A stretch of 64,000 nucleotides of DNA, from contig CACYHE010000003.1 of assembly GCA_902774185.1 (NCBI GenBank), positions 121,191 to 185,190 on the forward strand. The letters run 5' to 3'. Position numbers and translations under genes: made by a program. The notes under the pieces are model-generated. The model was not told the origin of the DNA and searched no databases. It saw nothing but the letters and a program-made list of their open reading frames with translations. This DNA comes from an uncultured Bacteroidales bacterium. GTDB lineage: Bacteria; Bacteroidota; Bacteroidia; Bacteroidales; Paludibacteraceae. Positions 35,965-45,355 of the stretch are shown here, one piece after another. Numbering within the stretch: the first letter of the stretch is position 1; each line of letters starts with the position of its first letter.

Positions 35965-37167
35965 ATGACGCAACAGGAATTATTGGCAATCAAACAACGT
36001 TTCGGGATAATCGGTACCAATGCTCAATTGAACCGCGCCATTGAGGTGGCGGTGCAGGTTGCTCGTACGGATCTGAGTGTGTTGGTCACCGGTGAGTCGG
36101 GGGTGGGTAAGGAGCATTTTCCGAAGATTATCCATGCCTTCTCGGCGCGTAAGCACGGAGCGTATTTCGCAGTAAACTGCGGTGCGATTCCGGAGGGAAC
36201 GATAGACAGTGAGCTGTTTGGCCATGAGAAGGGTGCGTTCACCGATGCGAAGAGTGAGCACAAGGGGTATTTTGAGATTGCAGACGGCGGAACCTTGTTT
36301 TTGGATGAAGTGGGTGAGTTGCCTTTACAGACGCAGGTTCGCCTGCTGCGTGTGTTGGAAACGGGCGAATTTCTGCGCATGGGTTCGAGTACGGTGCGCA
36401 AGACGAACGTGCGTGTGGTGGCGGCTACGAACTTGAATATGCGGCAAGCAATAGACGAGGGACGTTTTCGTGAAGACCTGTATTACCGTCTTAACACAGT
36501 TGAGATACGCGTGCCGGCATTGCGGGAGCGTAAGGAAGATATCCCATTGCTGTTCCGTAAGTTTGCCGTCGATTTCTGTAATCGCTATCAGATGCCGCCT
36601 TTGTCGCTCAATGAAGATGCGACGCGCCTGTTGCAAAACACTTATTGGCGGGGAAACATCCGTCAACTCAAGAATCTGGCGGAGCAGATAGCGGTCATTG
36701 AGATGGACCATCAGATCAATGCCGACACACTGCGTAAGTATCTTCCGGCCGAGGAAAATCAGCAGGGTATTGTGCTACGCGGTCCCGTACAGCAAACAGG
36801 CAAAGACTACTCGCATGAGATAGGGATCCTCTATAACATGGTGTTGCAGAATAAGAAAGAGCTTGAAGAGATCAAGACCTTGTTAGCAGGTGGTCGTGAT
36901 CTCGAGATGTCGAGACCACGAGATCTCGAAGAGATTTCTTCGCAACCCACCATAACGATTGCCCAACCGACGGAGACCGCTTCGCGCAAGCATGTCGATG
37001 CCGAAACGGCGGAAGAAGTAGAAGCCAGTCTGCGTATCGAGGATGCCGAGATAGACCGTATCAAACGGGCGCTGGAGGTATCGGGCGGTAACCGCAAGGT
37101 GGCGGCAGATAAACTGGATATATCCGAACGGACATTGTATCGAAAGATTAAGGAATATGGACTATAA
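35965..37167 (+). CDS. Sigma-54 interaction domain regulator without receiver domain
   Basis: 400 residues from ATG 35965 (ATG 35944 is possible but nearly leaderless). The AAA+ domain starts at once: Walker A GESGVGKE, the L1 loop as GAFTDA rather than GAFTGA, Walker B TLFLDEVGELP, RLNTVEIRVPALRERKEDIP and WRGNIRQLKN. A Fis-type helix-turn-helix ends the protein (GGNRKVAADKLDISERTLYRKI). No receiver or sensor domain. The family activates sigma-54 promoters. In Bacteroidales it sits next to lptE and secG, as here. The linker at about 311-326 (GGRDLEMSRPRDLEEI) is encoded by repeat DNA. Confidence 0.92.
   Translation: MTQQELLAIKQRFGIIGTNAQLNRAIEVAVQVARTDLSVLVTGESGVGKEHFPKIIHAFSARKHGAYFAVNCGAIPEGTIDSELFGHEKGAFTDAKSEHKGYFEIADGGTLFLDEVGELPLQTQVRLLRVLETGEFLRMGSSTVRKTNVRVVAATNLNMRQAIDEGRFREDLYYRLNTVEIRVPALRERKEDIPLLFRKFAVDFCNRYQMPPLSLNEDATRLLQNTYWRGNIRQLKNLAEQIAVIEMDHQINADTLRKYLPAEENQQGIVLRGPVQQTGKDYSHEIGILYNMVLQNKKELEEIKTLLAGGRDLEMSRPRDLEEISSQPTITIAQPTETASRKHVDAETAEEVEASLRIEDAEIDRIKRALEVSGGNRKVAADKLDISERTLYRKIKEYGL
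36889..36938. repeat. In-gene repeat (GATCTCGAGAT words) in the sigma-54 activator
   Basis: GGTCGTGATCTCGAGATGTC then GAGACCACGAGATCTCGAAG. The 19 bases at 36898-36916 match 43457-43475 in the COG2509 gene at 18 positions. Confidence 0.8.
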
Positions 37168-37732
37168 GACCACTGCGTTGAAAGAACACAGACCGGCTGC
37201 ACCTGACAGAATAAAGATCGGATTACATAACCTATTCGTAATAGGTCTATGTTCCGTGTTCTGTGTTCTGTGTTCCTGTTCCATCAGTTATAAGTTCAAT
37301 GGGGCGAATATCAACTATCAGACAACCCATTCGATCTCGGTGGCGGATTTTCCGAATAATGCTGCCCTGGTCAACCCTAATTTGAGTAATAACCTGTCGG
37401 AGACGATACGTGACCTTTATTCCCGTCAAACGCGTCTGCAAGTGTTGCGCAAAGGCGGGGATTTGGAACTTGAAGGTGAGATCATCGGATATGACATCAC
37501 CCAAGGAGCAATCTCTACGGAAAGTTACGCATCGGAGAGTAAACTGACGATTCGCGTTAATGTGCATTTTACCAATAACATCAATCCGGAGGAATCGTTT
37601 GACCGCGTTTATTCGGCAAGTCAGACGTTCGATGCCAGTAGAATGTTAACCGACGTGCAAGATGAGTTGTGTGTTATTATTGTGGAAGAAATAGCGGAGA
37701 GTATATACAACGATACCGTGGCAAAATGGTAA
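37157..37732 (+). CDS. lptE: LptE-family outer-membrane LPS-assembly lipoprotein
   Basis: 191 residues; the start overlaps the sigma-54 gene by 11 bases. A long N-terminal part leads to a signal segment with lipobox (VLCSC) at about residues 28-41, then the LptE-like beta/alpha domain (SISYKFNGANINY, SVADFPNNAALVNPNLSNNLSETIRD, LEGEIIGYDI). LptE plugs the LptD barrel that places LPS in the outer leaflet. The signal segment is encoded by GTGTTCT repeats (37245-37277). Context with sigma-54 activator and secG supports the call. Confidence 0.88.
   Translation: MDYKTTALKEHRPAAPDRIKIGLHNLFVIGLCSVFCVLCSCSISYKFNGANINYQTTHSISVADFPNNAALVNPNLSNNLSETIRDLYSRQTRLQVLRKGGDLELEGEIIGYDITQGAISTESYASESKLTIRVNVHFTNNINPEESFDRVYSASQTFDASRMLTDVQDELCVIIVEEIAESIYNDTVAKW
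37245..37277. repeat. In-gene tandem repeat (GTGTTCT units) encoding the LptE signal peptide
   Basis: ATGTTCC, GTGTTCT, GTGTTCT, GTGTTCC, TGTTCC: five 6-7-base units. Read in three successive frames they give LCSVFCVLCSCS, which includes the lipobox. Confidence 0.85.
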
Positions 37733-37756
37733 ATGATGAATAGTATTTGGTTTGAT

Positions 37757-38542
37757 ATGAAAAAGATAAAAATTATACTTTTAGGAGTTGTAGCGATATG
37801 CGCTGCGAGTTGCGTAACGCAGAAACAGATGACCTATCTGCATGATGCGGATGCTACGGCTACCGAACAGATGAATGCCGACTTTAAGGCACAAGCACAA
37901 ACCATCATCCGTAGCGGGGATGCGTTAACAATATTCGTTTCTGCCTTGGACCAGGAAGCGGTGACTCCGTATAACTTGCCTACTGCCGTCTTTGAAACGC
38001 CGGGCACGAATCAGATTCAGACGACACCGATGTTGCAGTACTATGTTGTAGATGAAGACGGTTACGTGACGATGCCGGTTCTGGGGGCTATTAAAGTAGC
38101 CGGACTCACGCGTTCAGGTGCGGAAGAAGCCGTTCGTTCGCGTGTGGAGAAACAAGTGCTGAATCCTTCTGTTCAGATTCGCCTTGTCAATGCCAAGGTG
38201 TCGGTATTAGGGGAAGTGAACAGACCGGGTAATGTCCCAATGACCGGTGACCGATTGACCATCTTGGAAGCCTTGGCGGCAGCCGGTGACCTGACCGTTT
38301 ACGGCAAACGCGATAACGTCCTTGTATCACGGGAGGTGAACGGAAAAGTGGAGATGCAACGCGTGAATCTTCGCAGTACAGATTTGTATCATTCCCCCTT
38401 TTATTACTTGCAGCAGAACGATGTGATCTACGTGTCGCCCAATAAAGTGCGTGCTATCAGCAGTACCAACTCCGGACTGTGGTTGAGCGTCGTATCAACC
38501 GCCTTAAGCGCCGTAACGGTGATCGTGACGGTGGTGAAGTAA
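37757..38542 (+). CDS. Wza-type polysaccharide export lipoprotein
   Basis: 261 residues from ATG 37757 (an ATG at 37733 gives a less usual N-terminus). Lipobox AASC, then a polysaccharide-export domain (about 45-150; RSGDALTIFVS, YYVVDEDGYVTMPVLGAIKVAGLT) and a SLBB domain (about 150-235; VSVLGEVNRPGNVPMTGDRLTILEALAAAG). A hydrophobic C-terminal helix follows, as in Wza. Forms the outer-membrane channel for capsule or exopolysaccharide. Followed by its kinase partner, but no glycosyltransferases are nearby. Confidence 0.92.
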   Translation: MKKIKIILLGVVAICAASCVTQKQMTYLHDADATATEQMNADFKAQAQTIIRSGDALTIFVSALDQEAVTPYNLPTAVFETPGTNQIQTTPMLQYYVVDEDGYVTMPVLGAIKVAGLTRSGAEEAVRSRVEKQVLNPSVQIRLVNAKVSVLGEVNRPGNVPMTGDRLTILEALAAAGDLTVYGKRDNVLVSREVNGKVEMQRVNLRSTDLYHSPFYYLQQNDVIYVSPNKVRAISSTNSGLWLSVVSTALSAVTVIVTVVK

Positions 38543-38570
38543 TGATTAGCGATTAACGATTATCGATTAT
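38543..38570. repeat. Degenerate tandem repeat (CGATTA units)
   Basis: GATTAGCGATTAACGATTATCGATTATG fills the gap between the export lipoprotein and the kinase gene and contributes the ATG. Confidence 0.7.
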
Positions 38571-40848
38571 GGAAAACAAGACAAACGAGATAGATGTACG
38601 GAAAATCGTACGCGTGGTCATAGAACATTGGTGGTGGTTTGCCTTCAGTGTCTTATTGTGTGTAGGTATAGGCGTTGTGCGTTTTATGCGTAAGACGCCG
38701 AACTGGAAAACAGATGCAACCATCGCACTGCGTCAGAAAGACGGCGATGTGTCGCAGATGGATGCTTTCTCGATGTTAGGGTTGTCCGGCAACAAAGCGG
38801 CTGAGGACGAAGTGGTGGTGCTCTCTTCACGTGGACTCATTTACCAAGCGGTCGATGCCCTTAATCTGTGGGAAGACAATTCCAAGAAAAGTGGTTTGCG
38901 TTGGGAAGGCGAGTTCCGTCATCCGGCGTTAACCGTTGATTATATCGATTTGAACGAAAAAGCGCAGATGTCTCCCTTCACCATTACCGTCAAACCCAAT
39001 AAGAACGGTTATAAGGTCAAAGTGAAGATGAGTCGCTTTAAACAATCGTCCAAACAGGTGGCGACCTTAAGCGAACCTATCGAATTGAGTACTGTCGGTA
39101 CCATCGCTATCCATGCAAACCGTCCTTTAAGCAAGGATACCACCTATCGGGTCTTCCATGCTCGTCGTGAGTTAGTAGTAGCCCGTTATCGGGAAGCCAT
39201 CAACGTGTCGCAGCATAAGAAAGAGTCGAATATCATTATGCTGTCCACCGTTTCGTCCAATCCCGAACGAGACAAAGCATTGCTGAATCAGATTATTGAG
39301 CAGTATAATCTCAATGCCATCGTCGATAAGAATATGATCGCAACCAACACGGCGGCGTTCATTGAGGACCGACTTGCTATCATCACCGCCGAATTGACCG
39401 ATGCAGAGAATGCGGTGGCGGCTTACAAAGAGCAGAACAATATTGCCGATATCAATACCCAAGCGCATTTGTTCCTGAATGCCAGCAATGCTGAACAACG
39501 GGCGATGGCGGAGATAGAGACGCAGTTGAGCTTGGTTGAATATATCGATGAGTTCCTGCGAGACGAGACCAAGCGTAATAGTCTCATTCCTTCGAACATA
39601 GGTGTGACGGATGCATCGCTATCCGGAGGACTGACGGAATATAACGCGTTATTGTTGCAACGCATGCGTATCTTACGTACGGCTACCGATGAGAACCCGG
39701 TCATCGAGCAGATGAACGACCAGTTGGCTTCCATGCGCCAGAATATTATCGCTACCATAGGGTCGGTGCGGGAGAGTTTGCTCATCCGTCAACGCAACCT
39801 GCAGAAACAGGACTCGAAATTCAGTCAGCAGATACAGGAAGCACCGAAACAGCAACAGGAGTACCTGCGTGTTGTTCGTGACCAGCAGATCAAAGAACGT
39901 CTGTACCTCTATCTGTATGAGAAACGGGAAGAGAATGCGTTGATGTTAGCCGCTACCTCCATGCCGGCGAAGATCATCGATATTCCGCAACGTGACGTGA
40001 AGAGTCAGACACCGAAACTGAAGAAGGTACTGCTCATCTGCATCTTCATAGGCTTGCTTATTCCTGCCGGATTACTCTATCTGCTCATTTTGTTCAATGA
40101 CAAGATAGACGATGAGAAAGAATTCGAACGCCGTATCAAGGCACCGTTGTTGGGGCAGTTGGTCAAGAACTCCCGCAATGCACATATTGCGATCCATGAA
40201 GGCGAATCGACTGTATCAGCGGAGTTGTTCCGACTGATTCGTACCAACCTGCGTTATGTCATTCCGGCAAATACCAAGAATCCGGTCATCTTGGTCACCT
40301 CCTGTATCAACGGCGATGGTAAGTCTTACGTGTCCAGTAATACGGCATTGTCGTTGGCGATGTTAGGAAAGAAAGTAGTGTTAGTGGGCTTGGATATCCG
40401 TAAACCGATGTTGGCGGACTATTTTAATCTGACTACAAAAGGACATCTGACCGACTATTTGGCAGAGCCGGAGATGAGCGTAGATGATATCATCGTACCC
40501 AGCGGTGAGCATGTGAACTTAGATATCATCCCGTGCGGAACGATACCGCCTAACCCCGCCGAGTTGCTGCAGACGGAGCGGGTTGAGGAGTTGTTCGCTG
40601 AACTGCGTAAGCGCTATGATTATATTATTGTTGATACTGCTCCGGTAGCGTTGGTAAGTGACACCTACCAGTTGGATCGTGTGGCTGACATGACCATCTT
40701 CGTTTGCCGCTATAAATACACGCCGAGCGAGATGATTGACTATATCAATAACGTCATCGAGCAGAAAAGGATGCATAATGTGGCATGTGTCTTGAACGGT
40801 GTCAAATCCACTCGTGCCGGGTACGGTTACGGTACCAAAGAATCGTAA
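38569..40848 (+). CDS. Wzc-type polysaccharide co-polymerase with BY-kinase domain
   Basis: 759 residues. Two membrane helices (about 18-38 and 483-505) flank a long periplasmic Wzz-type domain with coiled coil. The C-terminal BY-kinase (about 530-759) has a Walker A variant INGDGKS (about 582-588), Walker A' VGLDIRKP and Walker B IIVDTAP. The tail holds only two tyrosines (GYGYGTKES), poorer than the usual Tyr cluster. Controls chain length and export of a polysaccharide with the upstream Wza-type protein. Confidence 0.92.
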   Translation: MENKTNEIDVRKIVRVVIEHWWWFAFSVLLCVGIGVVRFMRKTPNWKTDATIALRQKDGDVSQMDAFSMLGLSGNKAAEDEVVVLSSRGLIYQAVDALNLWEDNSKKSGLRWEGEFRHPALTVDYIDLNEKAQMSPFTITVKPNKNGYKVKVKMSRFKQSSKQVATLSEPIELSTVGTIAIHANRPLSKDTTYRVFHARRELVVARYREAINVSQHKKESNIIMLSTVSSNPERDKALLNQIIEQYNLNAIVDKNMIATNTAAFIEDRLAIITAELTDAENAVAAYKEQNNIADINTQAHLFLNASNAEQRAMAEIETQLSLVEYIDEFLRDETKRNSLIPSNIGVTDASLSGGLTEYNALLLQRMRILRTATDENPVIEQMNDQLASMRQNIIATIGSVRESLLIRQRNLQKQDSKFSQQIQEAPKQQQEYLRVVRDQQIKERLYLYLYEKREENALMLAATSMPAKIIDIPQRDVKSQTPKLKKVLLICIFIGLLIPAGLLYLLILFNDKIDDEKEFERRIKAPLLGQLVKNSRNAHIAIHEGESTVSAELFRLIRTNLRYVIPANTKNPVILVTSCINGDGKSYVSSNTALSLAMLGKKVVLVGLDIRKPMLADYFNLTTKGHLTDYLAEPEMSVDDIIVPSGEHVNLDIIPCGTIPPNPAELLQTERVEELFAELRKRYDYIIVDTAPVALVSDTYQLDRVADMTIFVCRYKYTPSEMIDYINNVIEQKRMHNVACVLNGVKSTRAGYGYGTKES

Positions 40849-40875
40849 ACCGTCATTCGTCCAATCGTAAATCAT

Positions 40876-42783
40876 ATGGTTGTTTGTGTAGCAGAGAAAC
40901 CGTCGGTAGGTGCGTACATAGCCAATGTGCTGGGTGCGCGTGAAAAACATGACGGCTATTTTGAAGGCAACGGCTATCAGGTGACTTGGACCTTCGGTCA
41001 CTTGTGTGCGTTGTTAGATCCACAGGAATATACGGACCAATGGAAGGGGTGGAACTTAAGCACCCTTCCGATGATTCCGGCACGTTTCTCTATCAAGGTA
41101 CATGGCGATGCAGGCGTACACAAGCAATTCAATACGATCAAAGCCTTGATTGCACAAGCGGATGAAGTCATCAACTGCGGTGATGCCGGACAGGAAGGAG
41201 AATTGATACAACGCTGGGTCTATCAGCAGGCGGGATGTAAGTGTCCGGTCAAGCGCTTATGGGTGAACTCCTTGACTGAAGAGGCGATACGGGATGGTTT
41301 TCAGCAACTCAAAGATCAATCGGAATATCAACACTTATATGAAGCCGGTCTGATGCGGGCGATAGGTGATTGGTTGTTGGGAATGAACGCAACGCGTGCA
41401 TACACGATACGCTATGGGCGTGGCCGACAGGTACTGTCCGTAGGTCGTGTGCAGACACCGACGCTCGCTTTGGTGGTCAAACGACAAGCGGAGATAGAGA
41501 ACTTTGTTCCGCGTACCTACTGGGAACTGAAAACGAATTATCGCGATACCCTATTTAGCGCTCAGTTGCCTGCCGAAGAAGACGAGTACGCCATTACATC
41601 CGAAGAGCAGGGACAAGCTTTGGTGGATAGTATCAAAGATCTGCCGTTTACCATCACCTCGGTGGAGAAGAAGAAAGGACTGGAGTTCGCTCCGAAGTTA
41701 TACGACCTGACCTCCCTGCAGGTGGACTGTAATAAGAAGTATTCGTTCTCTGCAGAGCAGACCCTGCAACTCATCCAATCGTTGTACGAGAAACGGGTGA
41801 CGACCTATCCGCGTGTTGATACCACCTATTTGAGTGACGACATCTATCCCAAAGTACCCGGTACATTAGCAGGCATCAAGGATTATTTTCCGCAGGTAGC
41901 TCCGCTATTGGGAACTAAGTTGCCGAAATCGAAGAAGGTATTCGATAATAAGAAAGTGACGGACCACCATGCTATCATACCCACAGGTCAACGCCCTGAA
42001 GGTTTGTCGGCAGACGAGAAGAAGGTGTATGACTTGGTGGCGCTGCATTTTATCGCCGCCTTCTATCCCGAATGTGAAGTAAGTAACACCACCGTATTGG
42101 CGAAAGCAGGGGAGATCGATTTTAAAGTAACGGGTAGAGAAGTCTTGAAGCCGGGTTGGAGGACGGTCTTCGGAAAAGATGAATCGGAGAATTCAGAGAA
42201 CTCCGAAAATTCCGATAATTCGGATAATTCAAAATCGCTTCCTGCCTTCACCAAGGGTGAGTCGGGACCGCATGAGCCGATCTTAAAGGAGAAAACCACT
42301 ACGCCGCCTAAATACTACACCGAAGCCACGTTGCTGAGAGCTATGGAAACGGCAGGAAAGACGGTTGAGAATGATGAACTGCGTGAGGCGATGAAAGAGA
42401 ACGGTATCGGTCGTCCTTCTACGCGTGCGGCGATTATCGAGAAACTGTACCAACGTAAATATATCGTCAAACAAGGTAAGTCCATTCGGGCTACGGAGAC
42501 GGGTATCAACCTGATTCATCTGATTATCTCTCCGCTACTTAAGTCTGCTGAATTGACGGGTCTTTGGGAGAAAAAACTGCGTGAGATAGAACGCGGCGAA
42601 TATACAGCCAAGCAATTCTTGGACGAACTGAAAGAGATGACGTCCGGAGTGGTACGTGATGTGAAAACCAATAAGGCGGGGATGTTATGTCCTGTGTGCC
42701 GTAAGGGAATGATCATACGCGGAAACACACGGTATGGTTGTTCGCGTTGGCGTGAAGGATGTACATACGCCGAACCCTTCTAA
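40876..42783 (+). CDS. topB: DNA topoisomerase III
   Basis: 635 residues. Toprim domain at the N-terminus (VVCVAEKPSVGAYIA; GDAGQEGELIQRW), catalytic tyrosine in RVTTYPRVDTTYLSDDI, and a C-terminal zinc ribbon (CPVCRKGMI ... GCSRWREGC). Type IA enzyme that relaxes or decatenates DNA. Residues about 436-452 (SENSENSENSDNSDNSK) are a low-complexity insert encoded by AATTCNGA units. It ends with a 4-base overlap with the convergent flavoprotein gene. Nothing nearby suggests a conjugative element. Confidence 0.94.
   Translation: MVVCVAEKPSVGAYIANVLGAREKHDGYFEGNGYQVTWTFGHLCALLDPQEYTDQWKGWNLSTLPMIPARFSIKVHGDAGVHKQFNTIKALIAQADEVINCGDAGQEGELIQRWVYQQAGCKCPVKRLWVNSLTEEAIRDGFQQLKDQSEYQHLYEAGLMRAIGDWLLGMNATRAYTIRYGRGRQVLSVGRVQTPTLALVVKRQAEIENFVPRTYWELKTNYRDTLFSAQLPAEEDEYAITSEEQGQALVDSIKDLPFTITSVEKKKGLEFAPKLYDLTSLQVDCNKKYSFSAEQTLQLIQSLYEKRVTTYPRVDTTYLSDDIYPKVPGTLAGIKDYFPQVAPLLGTKLPKSKKVFDNKKVTDHHAIIPTGQRPEGLSADEKKVYDLVALHFIAAFYPECEVSNTTVLAKAGEIDFKVTGREVLKPGWRTVFGKDESENSENSENSDNSDNSKSLPAFTKGESGPHEPILKEKTTTPPKYYTEATLLRAMETAGKTVENDELREAMKENGIGRPSTRAAIIEKLYQRKYIVKQGKSIRATETGINLIHLIISPLLKSAELTGLWEKKLREIERGEYTAKQFLDELKEMTSGVVRDVKTNKAGMLCPVCRKGMIIRGNTRYGCSRWREGCTYAEPF
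42181..42232. repeat. In-gene tandem repeat in topB (9-base AAYTCNGAD units)
   Basis: Six units of the type TCGGAGAAT/TCCGATAAT in frame, giving alternating SEN and SDN triplets. Confidence 0.85.
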
Positions 42784-44306
42784 ATTTCCAATTCTGCGAT
42801 TTTGAGTGCGGCATTGATGCCGTCTAACGCACTGCTGGTGATGCCTCCTGCATAACCCGCTCCTTCGCCGCAAGGATATAAACCCGGAGTACTGATTGAT
42901 TGGAGTGTCTGAGGATCACGCGGGATACGAACCGCACTACTGCTGCGGCTCTCTACTCCTAAGATGACGGCATCGTTCGTCAAGAATCCCGGATACTTCT
43001 TATCAAAATCCCGAAAACCCTGTTGTAATCGTTTGCCGATATGTGCCGGTAACCATTGGTCGAGACGACTGCTTACCGTTCCCGGTAAATAACTGCAAGG
43101 CGGCAGATCTTTGCTTGCTTTGCCTTCCACAAAATCCCGTAACCGCTGGGCAGGCGCTTGTGCTTGTGGACCTCCATGCTCAAACGCTAAGCGTTCTAAT
43201 TCTTCTTGGAACTCTAATCCACGGAGTGGATTCTCTCCACTAATATCCTCCGGGTTGATCTGTACCACTATACCGGAGTTGGCGTAAGGCGAGTTACGAT
43301 GACTCGCACTCATTCCGTTTACTACACAACTACCTGCTTCGCTTCCTGCCGGAACGATATGCCCGCCGGGACACATACAGAACGAATACACACCTCGTCC
43401 ATTGACCTGCGTCACAAGCGAATAAGAAGCGTTGCCGATGTAGTTGATGACTTCGAGATCTCGAGATTTCGAGACGTCGAGATGGTACATTAATCGGTTA
43501 ATCAGCGCCTGCGGATGCTCGGCACGAACGCCCATGGCGAAGCCTTTCGTTTCTAACTTAACCCCCTCTTTTGCTAACATTCGATAGGTATCGTGTGCCG
43601 AATGACCGATGGCGAGGATAATAGGAATCTTGGCTTGAATAAAATCGTTAAATCGTAAATCGTCAATTCGTAAATTGAAATGGATTTCACCGCCGTGTTC
43701 AAGAATACATTCGCGCATGTTCTTGATGATGCCAGGTAATTTATCGCTGCCTATATGCGCATGGGCTTCGTAGAGCACCGTGTCGGGTGCGCCGAAGTAA
43801 TGGAATAGTTCCATCACTCGCTGCATGTTGCCGCGTTTCTTGGAACGCGAGAAGAGTTTGCCGTCCGAGAACGTACCCGCACCGCCTTCGCCGAAACAGT
43901 AGTTCGATTCAGAATTCAATCCTTCATTGCGATTCAGCAAGGCGATGTCTTTCTTACGTTCGCTGACCTCTTTGCCTCGCTCGTAGATGATGGGTTTGAT
44001 ACCATGCTCCAAAAGCGTTAGCGCAGCAAAGAGTCCTGCCGGACCTGCGCCGATGATGATCGTTGAATGCTTTGCGTTATGTACATCTTGGAATACAGGC
44101 GGTTCGTAGAGTGGGATAGGGGCATCTTTGGGAATAGGGTTTCCCTTATCGTCGGTCAGAATAGTGAGATGCACGCGCAACTCGCGTTGCCGTGCATCTA
44201 TACTCCGCTTGACGATTCGCCATTGTTGTTCAGCGATATACGCCTCGCGTGGAGAGAGTATGTATTGACTATTTTCCAATCTTATTGAGGATAGCCTCCA
44301 GACCAA
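42780..44306 (-). CDS. FAD-dependent dehydrogenase of COG2509 type
   Basis: 508 residues if started at TTG 44306; there is no ATG before conserved sequence, so a TTG overlapping the recA end by 38 bases is the best choice. FAD motif [20 protein letters not shown] at about 86-105, then [26 protein letters not shown] and the closing [15 protein letters not shown]. This conserved flavoprotein family has no established reaction that I know of. It is downstream of recA in the same direction. Two internal segments (about 209-222 and 275-285) are encoded by repeat DNA. Confidence 0.88.
   Translation of the reverse strand: MVWRLSSIRLENSQYILSPREAYIAEQQWRIVKRSIDARQRELRVHLTILTDDKGNPIPKDAPIPLYEPPVFQDVHNAKHSTIIIGAGPAGLFAALTLLEHGIKPIIYERGKEVSERKKDIALLNRNEGLNSESNYCFGEGGAGTFSDGKLFSRSKKRGNMQRVMELFHYFGAPDTVLYEAHAHIGSDKLPGIIKNMRECILEHGGEIHFNLRIDDLRFNDFIQAKIPIILAIGHSAHDTYRMLAKEGVKLETKGFAMGVRAEHPQALINRLMYHLDVSKSRDLEVINYIGNASYSLVTQVNGRGVYSFCMCPGGHIVPAGSEAGSCVVNGMSASHRNSPYANSGIVVQINPEDISGENPLRGLEFQEELERLAFEHGGPQAQAPAQRLRDFVEGKASKDLPPCSYLPGTVSSRLDQWLPAHIGKRLQQGFRDFDKKYPGFLTNDAVILGVESRSSSAVRIPRDPQTLQSISTPGLYPCGEGAGYAGGITSSALDGINAALKIAELEI
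43451..43485. repeat. In-gene repeat (GATCTCGAGAT words) in the COG2509 gene
   Basis: CTTCGAGATCTCGAGATTTC followed by GAGACGTCGAGATGG. The 19-base core (43457-43475) matches the sigma-54 activator repeat at 18 of 19 positions. Confidence 0.8.
43644..43680. repeat. In-gene repeat (AAATCGTAAATCGTCAATTC words) in the COG2509 gene
   Basis: TCGTTAAATCGTAAATCGTC then AATTCGTAAATTGAA. The same words form the intergenic repeats at 8534 and 40850-40875. Encodes [11 protein letters not shown]. Confidence 0.8.
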
Positions 44307-45309
44307 GTTCTTTCACTTTGTCACCGATCTTAACTTCCAACTCTTCGCATAGATCGGGGTTGTCAGCAAGCACTTCTTTCACCTTATCGCGTCCCTGACC
44401 CAGTTTGGTGTCTCCGTACGAGAAGAAGGAACCGGATTTCTTAATGACCTCAGTAGCTACTGCAAAATCGAGAATCTCACCGATACGGGAAATACCTTCA
44501 TTGAACATCAAATCAAATTCGGCTTTCTTGAAAGGAGGTGCCACTTTGTTCTTCACTACTTTGACGCGCACTTGGTTACCTTTAATCTGCTCGCCGTCCT
44601 TGATTTGACCCGTACGACGAATGTCGAGACGAACAGAAGCGTAGAATTTCAATGCGTTACCACCGGTGGTTGTCTCAGGGTTTCCGAACATGACACCGAT
44701 CTTCTCGCGCAACTGGTTAATGAAGATAACGGTCGTACCGGTCTTATTCACCGAAGCCGTCATCTTACGCAGCGCCTGACTCATCAGACGAGCCTGCAGA
44801 CCTACCTTATTATCACCCATCTCACCGGCAATCTCTGCTTTGGGTGTCAGCGCAGCTACGGAGTCAATGACAATCAGGTCCACTGCTGCAGAACGGATCA
44901 ACTCGTCTGCGATATCCAGCGCCTGTTCGCCACTATCCGGCTGCGCAATAAGCAACTCAGCAATGTTAACACCTAATTTCTCGGCATAGAAACGGTCGAA
45001 CGCATGCTCCGCATCGATGATAGCTGCGATACCACCTTGTTTCTGCACCTCTGCCATTGCATGGATAGCGAGTGTCGTCTTACCGGATGACTCCGGACCG
45101 TAGATCTCAATGATACGTCCTTTCGGGTAACCGCCTACACCTAAAGCGTAGTTCAAGCCCAGACTGCCCGTCGGAATAACGGGTACATTCTCGATATTCT
45201 CGTCCCCGAGTTTCATGATGGCACCCTTGCCGTAGTTCTTGTCAATTTTTGCCATTGCTGCCTGCAGCGCTTTCAATTTGTCTGCATTCGGTGCTTGTTT
45301 CTCTGCCAT
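44269..45309 (-). CDS. recA: Recombinase RecA
   Basis: 346 residues from ATG 45309; the frame upstream runs into the promoter. Walker [10 protein letters not shown], Walker [14 protein letters not shown], the L1/L2 loops ([28 protein letters not shown]) and the C-terminal helices are all present. Homologous strand exchange and recombination repair. The short, non-acidic tail ([12 protein letters not shown]) differs from enterobacterial RecA. Promoter directly upstream. Confidence 0.98.
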   Translation of the reverse strand: MAEKQAPNADKLKALQAAMAKIDKNYGKGAIMKLGDENIENVPVIPTGSLGLNYALGVGGYPKGRIIEIYGPESSGKTTLAIHAMAEVQKQGGIAAIIDAEHAFDRFYAEKLGVNIAELLIAQPDSGEQALDIADELIRSAAVDLIVIDSVAALTPKAEIAGEMGDNKVGLQARLMSQALRKMTASVNKTGTTVIFINQLREKIGVMFGNPETTTGGNALKFYASVRLDIRRTGQIKDGEQIKGNQVRVKVVKNKVAPPFKKAEFDLMFNEGISRIGEILDFAVATEVIKKSGSFFSYGDTKLGQGRDKVKEVLADNPDLCEELEVKIGDKVKELGLEAILNKIGK

Positions 45310-45355
45310 AATATAGTATATTTTCTGATTATTCTGATGAATCGGATTATTCCGA

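Noticed and set aside
40876-42783. topB as a sign of a conjugative element
   Set aside because: No relaxase, tra genes, integrase or attachment site nearby; the neighbours are housekeeping genes.
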